A stretch of 64,000 bases of DNA. It comes from Streptomyces sp. NBC_00273 (GTDB lineage: Bacteria > Actinomycetota > Actinomycetes > Streptomycetales > Streptomycetaceae). The notes under the pieces were generated by a model. That model was not told where the DNA came from. It made no database searches and worked only from the letters and a program-made list of their open reading frames with translations. Positions 34,692 to 43,308 of the stretch are shown here, one piece after another. The translations under genes were made by a program, and so were the position numbers. The first letter of the stretch is position 1, and each line of letters opens with the position of its first letter. The stretch lies in assembly GCF_036178145.1 (NCBI RefSeq), contig NZ_CP108067.1, forward strand, positions 4,340,001 to 4,404,000, written 5' to 3'.

Positions 34692-37214
34692 TTACAGCTT
34701 CTGCACCGGCGCGTAGCGCAGCAGCAACCGCTTGGGCTTGTCGTCCCCGAAGTCGATGGTGGCCTGCGCGTCCGCGCCCGCTCCCTTGACCTCCATGACG
34801 GTGCCGAGCCCGAACTGGTCGTGCGTGACCCGGTCCCCGACCACCAGGGCGATGACCGGCTTGTCGGCGGCCCGCCGCGTCGCGAATCCGGACGGACCCG
34901 ACTTCGTACGCGACGAGGACAGGAACGCCTCCGGCGAGGTGCCGAACGTCGCCCTGCCCGATCCGGACGACGACGACCCGTACCCCGAACTCCGCATCGG
35001 ACCGGCCGGCTTCTGGGTCGCGCCCGTCCGCTTCCACTGGAGGTACTCCGCCGGAATCTCCTCCAGGAACCGCGACGGCGGGTTGTACGAGGGCGTGCCC
35101 CACGCGCTGCGCATGCTGGAGCGGGTCAGGTACAGCCGCTCGCGCGCCCGCGTGATGCCGACGTACGCGAGGCGGCGCTCCTCTTCCAGTTCCTTGGTCT
35201 GGCCCAGCGCCCGCATGTGCGGGAAGACCCCGTCCTCCATGCCGGTCAGGAAGACCACCGGGAACTCGAGGCCCTTGGCGGTGTGCAGGGTCATCAGCGT
35301 GATGACGCCCGTGCCCTCGGTGTCCTCGTCCGGGATCTGGTCGGAGTCGGCGACGAGCGCGACCTGTTCCAGGAACTCGGCGAGGGTGCCGGACCCGGGA
35401 GCCGGGGCGCCGGTCTCGGCGGCCTCGGCGGCCGCGGCCTCCCGCGCCTGCTCGAACTCCAGCGCCACGGCCGCGAGCTCTTGCAGGTTCTCGATGCGCG
35501 TCTCGTCCTGCGGGTCGGTCGACGCCTGGAGTTCGGCGAGGTAGCCCGTCCGCTCCAGCACCGCCTCCAGGACCACCGCCGGGCCCGCGCCCGAGTCGAC
35601 GATCGTGCGCAGCTCCTCCATCAGCACGTTGAACCGCTTCACGGCGTTGGTGGAGCGCGCGGCCATGCCGAAGGCCTCGTCCACGCGGCGCAGCGCCTGC
35701 GGGAAGGTGATCTTCTCGCGCATCGCGAGGGCGTCGATCATCGCCTCGGCGCGCTCGCCGATGCCGCGCTTGGGCACGTTCAAGATGCGCCGCAGCGGGA
35801 CGTTGTCCTCCGGGTTGGCCAGGACGCGCAGGTACGCGAGGACGTCGCGGACCTCCTTGCGCTCGTAGAAGCGGACGCCGCCGACGACCTTGTAGGGCAG
35901 TCCGACCCGGATGAAGATCTCCTCGAACACGCGGGACTGCGCGTTGGTCCGGTAGAAGATCGCGACGTCGCCCGCCTTGGCGTCGCCCGCGTCCGTCAGT
36001 CGGTCGATCTCGTCGGCGACGAACTGGGCCTCGTCGTGCTCGGTGTCCGCGACGTAGCCGGTGATGACGGCGCCGGCGCCGGCCTGGGTCCACAGGTTCT
36101 TGGCGCGGCGGTTCTCGTTGCGCTCGATGACCGCATTGGCCGCGGAGAGGATCGTCTGGGTGGAGCGGTAGTTCTGCTCCAGCAGGATCGTCGTCGCGTC
36201 CTTGTAGTCCTCCTCGAACTGGAGGATGTTGCGGATGGTCGCGCCGCGGAAGGCGTAGATCGACTGGTCGGCGTCACCCACCACGCACAGCTCGGCCGGG
36301 GGCAGGTCCGGGTAGCCGGTGCCGACCAGCTCGCGCACCAGCGTGTACTGGGCGTGGTTGGTGTCCTGGTACTCGTCGACGAGGACGTGCCGGAAGCGGC
36401 GCCGGTAGTGCTCGGCGACGTCCGGGAACGCCTGGAGCAGGTGGACCGTGGTCATGATGATGTCGTCGAAGTCGAGGGCGTTGGCCTCGCGCAATCGCCC
36501 CTGGTACATGGCGTACGCCTGGGCCAGGGTCTTCTCGAAACCGTCGACGGCCTGGTCGGCGAAGGCTTCCTCGTCGATCAGCTCGTTCTTCAGGTTCGAG
36601 ATCTTGGCGTTGAAGGCCTTCGGCGGGAACTTCTTCGGGTCCAGGTCCAGGTCGCGGCAGACGAGCGCCATCAGGCGCTTCGAGTCGGCCGCGTCGTAGA
36701 TCGAGAACGAGGACGTGAAGCCGAGCCGCTTGGACTCGCGGCGCAGGATGCGCACGCACGCGCTGTGGAAGGTGGACACCCACATGGCGTTCGCGCGCGG
36801 GCCGACCAGGCCCTCGACGCGCTCCTTCATCTCGCCGGCGGCCTTGTTGGTGAAGGTGATCGCCAGGATCTGGCCGGGGTGGACGTTGCGCGCGGACAGC
36901 AGGTGTCCGATGCGGTGGGTCAGCACCCGGGTCTTGCCGGAGCCGGCGCCGGCCACGATGAGCAGCGGGGAGCCCGCGTGCACCACGGCCGCGCGCTGCT
37001 GCTCGTTGAGCCCGTCCAGGAGCGTCGCCGGGTCGATGACGGGCCTGGGGGCGCCGTCCCGGTAGTACGCGTCCCCGGTCATGGGTACGTCGAACTGCCC
37101 CCCGAAGAGATCGTCCGCGCCCGCTTCGGGGGCGGCGTGGTCCTCGGGTGGCGGCGGGACCTCGTCGGAGGGGGTGAGGTCCGCCAGGAAACTGTCGTCA
37201 AAGAGGCTGCTCAT
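34692..37214 (-). CDS. pcrA: ATP-dependent DNA helicase PcrA/UvrD
   Basis: An 840-aa superfamily 1A helicase. Motif I GAGSGKT is near 89-95. Motif Ia ITFTNKAAGEM, motif II VDEYQDTN, motif III GDADQSIYAFRGA, motif IV QNYRST, motif V TLHTAKGLEFP and motif VI VGITRARERLYL are all intact. The C-terminal GDRVTHDQFGLGTVMEV domain is the Tudor-like fold that contacts RNA polymerase in PcrA. It acts in excision repair and resolves conflicts with transcription. Its start overlaps the end of the ArsR-type gene by 17 bp, so they are co-transcribed. Confidence 0.97.
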   Translation of the reverse strand: MSSLFDDSFLADLTPSDEVPPPPEDHAAPEAGADDLFGGQFDVPMTGDAYYRDGAPRPVIDPATLLDGLNEQQRAAVVHAGSPLLIVAGAGSGKTRVLTHRIGHLLSARNVHPGQILAITFTNKAAGEMKERVEGLVGPRANAMWVSTFHSACVRILRRESKRLGFTSSFSIYDAADSKRLMALVCRDLDLDPKKFPPKAFNAKISNLKNELIDEEAFADQAVDGFEKTLAQAYAMYQGRLREANALDFDDIIMTTVHLLQAFPDVAEHYRRRFRHVLVDEYQDTNHAQYTLVRELVGTGYPDLPPAELCVVGDADQSIYAFRGATIRNILQFEEDYKDATTILLEQNYRSTQTILSAANAVIERNENRRAKNLWTQAGAGAVITGYVADTEHDEAQFVADEIDRLTDAGDAKAGDVAIFYRTNAQSRVFEEIFIRVGLPYKVVGGVRFYERKEVRDVLAYLRVLANPEDNVPLRRILNVPKRGIGERAEAMIDALAMREKITFPQALRRVDEAFGMAARSTNAVKRFNVLMEELRTIVDSGAGPAVVLEAVLERTGYLAELQASTDPQDETRIENLQELAAVALEFEQAREAAAAEAAETGAPAPGSGTLAEFLEQVALVADSDQIPDEDTEGTGVITLMTLHTAKGLEFPVVFLTGMEDGVFPHMRALGQTKELEEERRLAYVGITRARERLYLTRSSMRSAWGTPSYNPPSRFLEEIPAEYLQWKRTGATQKPAGPMRSSGYGSSSSGSGRATFGTSPEAFLSSSRTKSGPSGFATRRAADKPVIALVVGDRVTHDQFGLGTVMEVKGAGADAQATIDFGDDKPKRLLLRYAPVQKL

Positions 37215-37548
37215 CGCATTCCGAGTCTAGGGGGCGGGACCGACAGGCCAGCACGAGTTCGAGCAGACCGGGGAAACGGAGCTCCAGGTCCTCGCGGCGC
37301 AGCGCGAGGAAGAGCTTGCGGCCCTGCGGGCGCTGGCAGATCACGCCGCTCTCGCGCAGCGTCTTGAGGTGGTGCGTGACGCTGGAGCGGGGCAGGTCGG
37401 GGACCACCTCGCCGCAGAACGCCTCCTCGCCGGAGGAGAGCTTGCGGACGATCTCCAGTCGGACGGGGTGTCCGAGCGCCGCCAGGACCTCGACCAGCTC
37501 GATGCGGTCGGCGGCGGGGTGGGTCGGGTCGGCAGCGGCAGCAGACAT
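37198..37548 (-). CDS. ArsR/SmtB-family winged-helix repressor
   Basis: A 116-aa ArsR-type regulator: LVEVLAALGHPVRLEIVRKL then FCGEVVPDLPRSSVTHHLKTLRESGVI, the recognition helix, and RKLFLALRREDLE. There is no CxC metal site; a single Cys (EEAFCGE) and one near the C-terminus are present, so the signal may not be a metal. ATG at 37548. Three 21-bp palindromes fill the 120-bp divergent region to the hydrolase gene, and the nearest is 8 bp from this start, implying autorepression and control of the hydrolase. It overlaps pcrA. Confidence 0.9.
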   Translation of the reverse strand: MSAAAADPTHPAADRIELVEVLAALGHPVRLEIVRKLSSGEEAFCGEVVPDLPRSSVTHHLKTLRESGVICQRPQGRKLFLALRREDLELRFPGLLELVLACRSRPLDSECDEQPL

Positions 37549-37555
37549 GACCCCA

Positions 37556-37642
37556 CTGTACGCAGATCTCGTACGGACATTGCCAAACCATTCGAAGATC
37601 TCGTACGGTCGACGCACTCAGCCGTACGAGAATTTCGAACGG
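37556..37642. promoter_or_regulatory. Three evenly spaced palindromic operators (ArsR type)
   Basis: Three 21-bp imperfect palindromes occupy 37556-37576, 37588-37608 and 37622-37642. The best half-site is CCGTACGAGA, seen as TCTCGTACGG in sites 1 and 2 and on the left of site 3. Opposite halves are CTGTACGCAGA, CCATTCGAAGA and TTTCGAACGG. Start-to-start spacing is 32 and 34 bp, about three helical turns. They fill the divergent region between the ArsR gene and the hydrolase. Confidence 0.75.
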
Positions 37643-37668
37643 TCAACGCCCGTGAGGACGGTCCCGCC

Positions 37669-38565
37669 ATGCCCCAGCCCGCCACCACCCCGCTCGACGA
37701 CGCCGCCCTGGCCGCCTCCCTCGACGGGACCTTCACCAGCCACCACGCCGAGGTCAACGGCACCCGACTGCACTACGTGGAGGGTGGCGGCGGCGCACCG
37801 CTCGTCCTCCTCGGCGGCTGGCCGCAGACCTGGTGGCAGTGGCACAAGGTGCTGCCGGCCCTGGCCCGCCGGTACCGGGTGATCGCCGTCGACCTGCGCG
37901 GCATGGGCGGCTCCGCCAAGCCCCCCGCCGGTTACGACAAGAAGACGATGGCCGCCGACGTCCACGCGCTCCTCGGACACCTCTCGATCGGGTCGGCACA
38001 CTTCGCCGGGCACGACATCGGTGCGATGGTCGCCTACGCCCACGCCGCCAACCACCCCGACGCCACCCGCCGCCTCGCCCTCCTCGACGTCTCGCACCCC
38101 GAGGAGGCCTGGGCGCAGATGCCCCTGCTGCCCCGCCCCGAGCTCCGCCACCTGTGGTGGTTCGCCTTCAACCAGGTGCCGGGCCTGCCCGAACAGCTCC
38201 TCGCCGGCCGCTCCCGCGTGCTGCTGGACTGGCTGTTCGCGGCCATGACCGCCGACCCCGCCTCCATCGATGAGCACTCCCGCGCGGTGTACGCCCGCGC
38301 GTACGACTCCCCGGACGCGATCCGGGCCGGCAACGCCTGGTACCGGGCCTTCCGCCAGGACATCGACGACCTCGCCGGCTACTCCCCCGTGACCACCCCG
38401 CTGCTCGCGCTCGGCGGCGAGCACAGCAACTACGAACGTCTGCTCGCCTCGGTCCCGGCACTCGGCACCGACACCCGTGTGGTCCGCGTCGACGGCAGCG
38501 GCCACTACCTCCCGGAGGAGCGACCGGAGGTCGTCACGGACGCACTGACCCGCTTCTTCGGCTGA
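37669..38565 (+). CDS. Alpha/beta hydrolase of the epoxide hydrolase/dehalogenase type
   Basis: A 298-aa hydrolase. The nucleophile elbow is GHDIGAMVA, with Asp116 in place of Ser. That is the mark of epoxide hydrolases and haloacid/haloalkane dehalogenases. The oxyanion loop GGWPQTWWQWHKVLP and the C-terminal GSGHYLPEERPE histidine are present. The ATG is at 37669; the open frame extends further upstream through the operator region and is not coding there. It is divergent from the ArsR gene and probably repressed by it. The natural substrate (epoxide or halogenated acid) cannot be read. Confidence 0.88.
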   Translation: MPQPATTPLDDAALAASLDGTFTSHHAEVNGTRLHYVEGGGGAPLVLLGGWPQTWWQWHKVLPALARRYRVIAVDLRGMGGSAKPPAGYDKKTMAADVHALLGHLSIGSAHFAGHDIGAMVAYAHAANHPDATRRLALLDVSHPEEAWAQMPLLPRPELRHLWWFAFNQVPGLPEQLLAGRSRVLLDWLFAAMTADPASIDEHSRAVYARAYDSPDAIRAGNAWYRAFRQDIDDLAGYSPVTTPLLALGGEHSNYERLLASVPALGTDTRVVRVDGSGHYLPEERPEVVTDALTRFFG

Positions 38566-38591
38566 CCGGGCCGCCTCGTACGCTCGACGCC

Positions 38592-38945
38592 ATGGACGTA
38601 CTCATCAATGTCTTCGTCGGCCTGCACATCATCGGGATCGCCTCGCTCCTCGGCGGCTTCCTGACCCAGATGAAGGCGATGAGCACGGGCGCCGCCCGCT
38701 TCACGCCCGCCATGCTGCACGGAGCGCTCACCATGCTCGTCACCGGCGTGCTCCTGGTCGGCTTCAACGAGATGGACGGGACCCCCGTCAACAACATCAA
38801 GGTCGGCGTGAAGCTCGCGATCCTCTTCGTGATCCTCTGCCTCGTCTACGTCAAGCGCGACGAGGAGCACGTGGACAAGGCGCTGTTCGGCGCGGTCGGC
38901 GGGCTGACCGTGATCAACATCTTCATCGCCGTTCTCTGGCACTGA
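38592..38945 (+). CDS. Small four-helix membrane protein
   Basis: A 117-aa integral membrane protein with helices LINVFVGLHIIGIASLLGGFL, AMLHGALTMLVTGVLLVGF, VGVKLAILFVILCLVYV and ALFGAVGGLTVINIFIAVLW. The motif HG in helix 2 and KVGVKL are family-like for actinobacterial hypothetical membrane proteins. TACGCT stands exactly 7 nt before the ATG with no ribosome site, so it is probably leaderless. It lies 26 bp after the hydrolase. Function unknown. Confidence 0.82.
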   Translation: MDVLINVFVGLHIIGIASLLGGFLTQMKAMSTGAARFTPAMLHGALTMLVTGVLLVGFNEMDGTPVNNIKVGVKLAILFVILCLVYVKRDEEHVDKALFGAVGGLTVINIFIAVLWH

Positions 38946-39088
38946 CCCACACCGGAACGATCCGCTCCGGTCCTCTGCGGCCAGCTCCGGTCACATCGGG
39001 CCACTTGCGATCATCTCGTCATTCGCCCGTTACCTCCGGGTCTAGCGTCCTCCTCCAGGCACCGACAGAGGAAGGACGTGAGGCCCTC

Positions 39089-40159
39089 GTGGCCAGTCAT
39101 CGAAAGCCCAGGCAGCGCCCGCTCTCCGGCGGCCCGGTACGGACGACCGCCGCCACCATCGCCCTCGCGGGCGCTGCCACCGCCACCGCCTTCGAAGGCA
39201 GCGCCCAGGCCGACCCCCGGTCCACCCCCGCCCAGGTCAAGTCGGAGGTGGACCGGCTCTACGAGGAGGCCGAGGCGGCGACCGAGCAGTACAACGGGGC
39301 GAAGGAACGGGCGGACGAGGCCGAACGCGCGCTGACCGGACTGCGCGAGGAGACCGCCCGCAAGACCGACCAGCTCAACACCGCCCGCAGCGCACTCGGA
39401 ACGCTCGCCGCCTCCCAGTACCGCAGCGGCTCCCTGGGCACCGCCGTCCAGCTCGCGCTGGCCTCCGACCCGCAGGAGTACCTCTCCCAGGCCGCCTTCA
39501 TCTCCCGCGCCGGGGACCGCAACGCCGCCGGGATCACCACCGTGCGCCGCCGGCTCGACGAGGTCGGCAAGCTCCGCGAGCAGGCCGCCGGGCGGCTCGC
39601 CGACCTCCGCTCCCGGCAGGACGAACTCGCCGGGCACAAGGCCGAGATCGAGGAGAAGCTCACCGCCGCCAAGAACCTGCTGGCCCGCCTCACCGCCGAG
39701 GAACGGGCCGCCTACGAGGCCCAGTCGCCCGGCGGACCGGCCGCTGCCCCCGCCGCGCCCGCCGCCCCCGCCCCGTCCAAGGGCGGCACGCTCCCGCCCC
39801 CGTCCGACGGTTCGCGCGCGGCCCGCGCCGTGGCCTTCGCGTACGGGGCGATCGGCAAGCCGTACGTCTGGGGCGCGACGGGCCCGGGGTCCTTCGACTG
39901 CTCCGGCCTGACCCAGGCGGCCTGGCGCTCGGCCGGGGTCTCCCTGCCCCGCACCACCTACACCCAGATCAACGCCGGCCGGCGCGTGTCCCGCGACCAG
40001 TTGGCCCCCGGTGACCTGGTGTTCTTCTACTCCGGGGTCACCCACGTCGGTCTCTACGTCGGCAACGGCCAGATGATCCACGCCCCGCGCCCCGGATCGA
40101 CGGTCCGGCTGGCACCGATCGACTCGATGCCCTGGGCCGGCGCCTCCCGCCCCGCGTAG
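39089..40159 (+). CDS. NlpC/P60 cell-wall endopeptidase with coiled coil
   Basis: A 356-aa secreted hydrolase. It has a signal peptide (ATIALAGAATATAFEGSAQA) and a long coiled coil over about 50-210 (VDRLYEEAEAATEQYNGAKERADEAERAL and on). An Ala/Pro linker leads to an NlpC/P60 domain with catalytic FDCSGLTQAAW, THVGLYVGNGQMIHAP (His) and the following polar residue. This RipA-like layout suggests cleavage of D-Glu to diaminopimelate bonds at division or growth sites. I use the GTG at 39089, which keeps the basic signal-peptide start; GAGGAAGG is upstream. TAGCGT near 39043 may be the -10. Confidence 0.9.
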   Translation: MASHRKPRQRPLSGGPVRTTAATIALAGAATATAFEGSAQADPRSTPAQVKSEVDRLYEEAEAATEQYNGAKERADEAERALTGLREETARKTDQLNTARSALGTLAASQYRSGSLGTAVQLALASDPQEYLSQAAFISRAGDRNAAGITTVRRRLDEVGKLREQAAGRLADLRSRQDELAGHKAEIEEKLTAAKNLLARLTAEERAAYEAQSPGGPAAAPAAPAAPAPSKGGTLPPPSDGSRAARAVAFAYGAIGKPYVWGATGPGSFDCSGLTQAAWRSAGVSLPRTTYTQINAGRRVSRDQLAPGDLVFFYSGVTHVGLYVGNGQMIHAPRPGSTVRLAPIDSMPWAGASRPA

Positions 40160-40178
40160 GTCCGTCGGACGGGCCCGC

Positions 40179-41275
40179 TCATCCCCGGGCGCAGTACCCG
40201 CAGGTCCCGCGCCGGCGGAGGTAGTAGGCGAGGGTGGCTGCGCCCAGCGCGGCTCCCCACACCACCCAGAGCATCGCCGGGTAGTTGGTCCCCCAGCCGA
40301 AGGGCTGGTCCCCGCCCCGGATCATCTGGAGGCCACCGGGAACGAGCACCACCGACACCAGCAGGGCCGGGACGATCGCGGTGGCGAGCGCGACCGGCTT
40401 GCCCGCCTTGAACGGCACCCACCGCGGCCAGACCTCGCCCCAGTGCGCGACCAGCCCGTGGGTCAGCACGCCGCCGACGGTCGACGCGATCGCGAGGCCC
40501 AGCCCGATCCCGAGCATGCCCGGGGTGTCCTGCATGTCCTCGAGGAAAGCGTCGGTGATGCCCATCGGGTAACCGAAGAACCAGGCCACCCGGGTCACGT
40601 CGTACGGGATGCTCGACAGCACGGCGACCAGTACGGCCCTGCGCCCCCAGCGGGCCGCCGACTCCGGCGCGGTCCAGGCCGCGGCCCGTCCGCCGCGCCC
40701 GCAGTGCGCGCACAGTCCGCGCGAGCGCCGCTGGACGCCAGCACGGCCAGGGTCCAGAGCACACCGCCCGCGAACAGGATGAGCAGGTTGTCCCGGTGCC
40801 AGTAGAGGATGTCGCCGATGCCGTCCTGCGGGCCGGGCACCCCGGTGAAGGCGAACACCACGAGCAGCGGCGCGAAGGCGACCACGGCGATCAGCGTGTA
40901 GTCCTGCAGGACCACCGTGAGCGCGAGGGCCTGCGCCCAGCCGAAGCCGAGCAGGAACCGTCGGGCGGCGCCGCCGCTCGCCGGGCGGCGCGCCATGAGC
41001 ACCCCGCAGACCGCCCCCGCGAGGCCGAGCGCCGCGAGGACCGGGCTCACGACGGCGGCCGGGCTCGGTTCGAGGACGGATCCGGTCGAGCGGTCCTCGG
41101 GGACCGGCCCGAACGGGTAGCCGGCGCCGCCCAGGGCCCAGTACAGCCCGGCCAGACCGTAGGCGAGGGACCACGCGGCCGCCGCGTACGGGATCCAGTG
41201 GGGCCAACCCGACCACCACCGGCGCCGCACCGTCGCCCGGACCTGCTCGTTCCCGCTGCTCACCGCATGTGCCAT
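40179..41275 (-). pseudogene. Polytopic membrane protein disrupted by a frameshift
   Basis: From the ATG at 41275 one frame gives a plausible membrane protein up to LFAGGVLWTLAVLAS, then turns into Arg/Pro-rich nonsense and stops at 40595. A second frame takes over with QRRSRGLCAHCGRGGR, further helices (AVLVAVLSSIPYDVTRVAWFFGYPMG) and the end GTCGYCARG at 40179. The switch is near 40730-40745 and would be mended by one extra base there. The two CxxC pairs (CAHC, CGYC) fall in the second part and could form a zinc ribbon. Either a real inactivating mutation or a sequencing error. Confidence 0.7.
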
Positions 41276-41413
41276 GACCCTGGCCCCCTTGGATTGCGTC
41301 CTGGGACCAGACTCCCGGCCGGCGGGTACCGGGCCCATCGGCCGACCGGCAGAGATCGACGGCGGGATCCGCGGGGCCGTCCGCCGATCGGCAGACGCAG
41401 GGCCCTGCGCGGG

Positions 41414-42517
41414 CTACGGGGCCTTGACCACGCCGCTCAGCCAGCCGAAGGTCTGCGGCAGCTGCTTGGACCACGATTCGAGGTTGTGCCCGCCGACGAC
41501 CTTCTCCGCGTGCACCACGGTCGGGCTCTTGGCGATCGCCTTGAGGTCCGTGCCGGACAGGTAACCGTCCTGCTCGGCCCCCGACATCCACAGCGCCACC
41601 GCAGGCGGGGTGGGCGCGGCCTGGAGCCAGTTCTTCAGGTTGTGCGTCTTGCGCAGTTCGGGGTCCTTGGCGACCAGCGACGAGGGCTCCTGCCCCGGGT
41701 CGTTGTAGCCGGAGAGGGAGACGGCCGCGCTGTAGCGGTCGGGGTGGGCGATCGCGAGCTTGGCGGCGCAATAGGCGCCGGCCGAGTAGCCGGCCACGCC
41801 CCAGGTCCGGGCCTCGTCCGAGGCCCGGAAGTTGTCGACGACCATCTTGCGGACGTCGACGCTGAACCAACTGTCCGCGTTGACCTTGCCGGGGATGTTG
41901 GCGCAGCCGGTGTCGCCGTTGCCGAGCAGCATGGCGCGCGGCGAGACCAGGATGAACGGCTGCACCTTGCCGCTCTTCATCAGCGGCTCCAGCACCTCGT
42001 GCGCCTTGAGCCCCTGGAACCAGGACTTCCCCGTGCCCGGTATGCCCGGTATCAGCTCGATCACCGGGAACTTCTTGTCCTTGTAGGCCGGGTCGTCGTA
42101 CTGCGGCGGCAGCCACACCATGACATCGCCCTTGACCCCGGAGATCTTGCCGTCGAGCTCGGTCTTCTTGACGCGCTCGCCCAGCCCTTCCACCGGCTGG
42201 AACTCCTGCTTGACCTTCGGCGCCTCTTCGACCTTCTTGCCGCCGAGCCCGTCCGGGCCGAGGTCGGGGGCGGCCGTGACGTACTTGCCGGTGCCGAGCA
42301 GGTCGCTCCACGAGGCATAGAAGTGCTCGGCCCGATTGACCGCGACGAACACCACGGCGACGGCTGTGACCTGGGCGAACACCACCATCAGCGCGCGCAG
42401 GACGGTGCGTACGGCGGCCGGGCCGCGCACTTTGCTCCACACGGCCAGCGGAAGGACGACGGCGATCACCGTCAGGGCGATCACCGTCGCGAAGAAGGGT
42501 GTACCGGTCAAGCTCAT
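41414..42517 (-). CDS. Membrane-anchored esterase D-type hydrolase
   Basis: A 367-aa protein with two N-terminal membrane helices (FATVIALTVIAVVLPLAVW, VLRALMVVFAQVTAVAVVFVA) and an extracytoplasmic esterase domain. WLPPQYDD, PVIELIPGIPG, the nucleophile GYSAGAYCA and VVGGHNLESW (His) are the esterase D / mycolyltransferase-like pattern. Streptomyces do not make mycolic acids, so a different acyl substrate is likely. ATG at 42517, with a GTG one codon earlier. It is downstream of the two-component genes on the same strand. Confidence 0.87.
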   Translation of the reverse strand: MSLTGTPFFATVIALTVIAVVLPLAVWSKVRGPAAVRTVLRALMVVFAQVTAVAVVFVAVNRAEHFYASWSDLLGTGKYVTAAPDLGPDGLGGKKVEEAPKVKQEFQPVEGLGERVKKTELDGKISGVKGDVMVWLPPQYDDPAYKDKKFPVIELIPGIPGTGKSWFQGLKAHEVLEPLMKSGKVQPFILVSPRAMLLGNGDTGCANIPGKVNADSWFSVDVRKMVVDNFRASDEARTWGVAGYSAGAYCAAKLAIAHPDRYSAAVSLSGYNDPGQEPSSLVAKDPELRKTHNLKNWLQAAPTPPAVALWMSGAEQDGYLSGTDLKAIAKSPTVVHAEKVVGGHNLESWSKQLPQTFGWLSGVVKAP

Positions 42518-42609
42518 CACGCCACCCTAGAGGGCACCGCGCGCGCTCCCGGTTGCCAGGTCGGCCTGCGGCGTGGGTCACACCGCAGGTCAGACGTCTG
42601 CGCCGGGAC

Positions 42610-43308
42610 TCAGACCAGGCGGCGGGCCGTCGCCCAGCGGGTCAGCTCGTGCCGGTTGGAGAGCTGGAGCTTGCGCAGGACGGCCGAGACGTGCGACTCG
42701 ACCGTCTTCACCGAGATGAACAGCTGCTTGGCGATCTCCTTGTACGCGTACCCGCGGGCGATCAGCCGCAGCACCTCGCGCTCGCGCTGCGTGAGCCGGT
42801 CCAGGTCCTCGTCGACCGGCGGCGCGTCCGTCGAGGCGAACGCGTCGAGCACGAAGCCCGCCAGCCGCGGCGAGAACACCGCGTCCCCGTCCTGCACGCG
42901 GAAGACCGAATCCACCAGGTCGCTGCCGGTGATGGTCTTGGTGACGTACCCGCGCGCACCGCCCCGGATGACCCCGATGACGTCCTCGGCCGCGTCGGAC
43001 ACCGACAGCGCCAGGAACCTGACGGGCCTCTCGGCCGCCACCATCAGCGGAGCACAGCGCCGCAGCACTTCGACGCCACCGCCACCGGGCAGGTGCACGT
43101 CGAGCAGGACCACCTCGGGCCGGGTGGCGGTGATGACGGTGACGGCCTGGTCGACGTCGGCCGCCTCGCCGACGACCTCGACGCCCGTCCGGTCGGTCTC
43201 GCCGATCTCGGCCTGCACCCCCGTACGGAACATCCTGTGGTCGTCGACGAGCACCACCCGGACGCGCCTGGTCTCCCCCACGCCTGCGTTCTCCCCGGCC
43301 TCGGTCAT
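42610..43308 (-). CDS. NarL/LuxR-family response regulator
   Basis: A 232-aa response regulator. The receiver domain has VDDHRMFRTG, the phospho-acceptor Asp70 in LLDVHLPGG and KTITG. The C-terminal LuxR HTH reads LTQREREVLRLIARGYAYKEIAKQLFISVKTVESHV. Its ATG overlaps the stop of the PspC-type kinase gene as ATGA, so the pair is co-translated. A palindrome with ATCCCCCC arms upstream of the kinase gene is a candidate binding site. Confidence 0.95.
   Translation of the reverse strand: MTEAGENAGVGETRRVRVVLVDDHRMFRTGVQAEIGETDRTGVEVVGEAADVDQAVTVITATRPEVVLLDVHLPGGGGVEVLRRCAPLMVAAERPVRFLALSVSDAAEDVIGVIRGGARGYVTKTITGSDLVDSVFRVQDGDAVFSPRLAGFVLDAFASTDAPPVDEDLDRLTQREREVLRLIARGYAYKEIAKQLFISVKTVESHVSAVLRKLQLSNRHELTRWATARRLV

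Noticed and set aside
32950..36093. 1047-aa minus-strand open frame
   Set aside because: It runs antisense to the M23 gene and out of frame with pcrA, with Arg/Gly/Ala-rich composition typical of GC-rich shadow frames.
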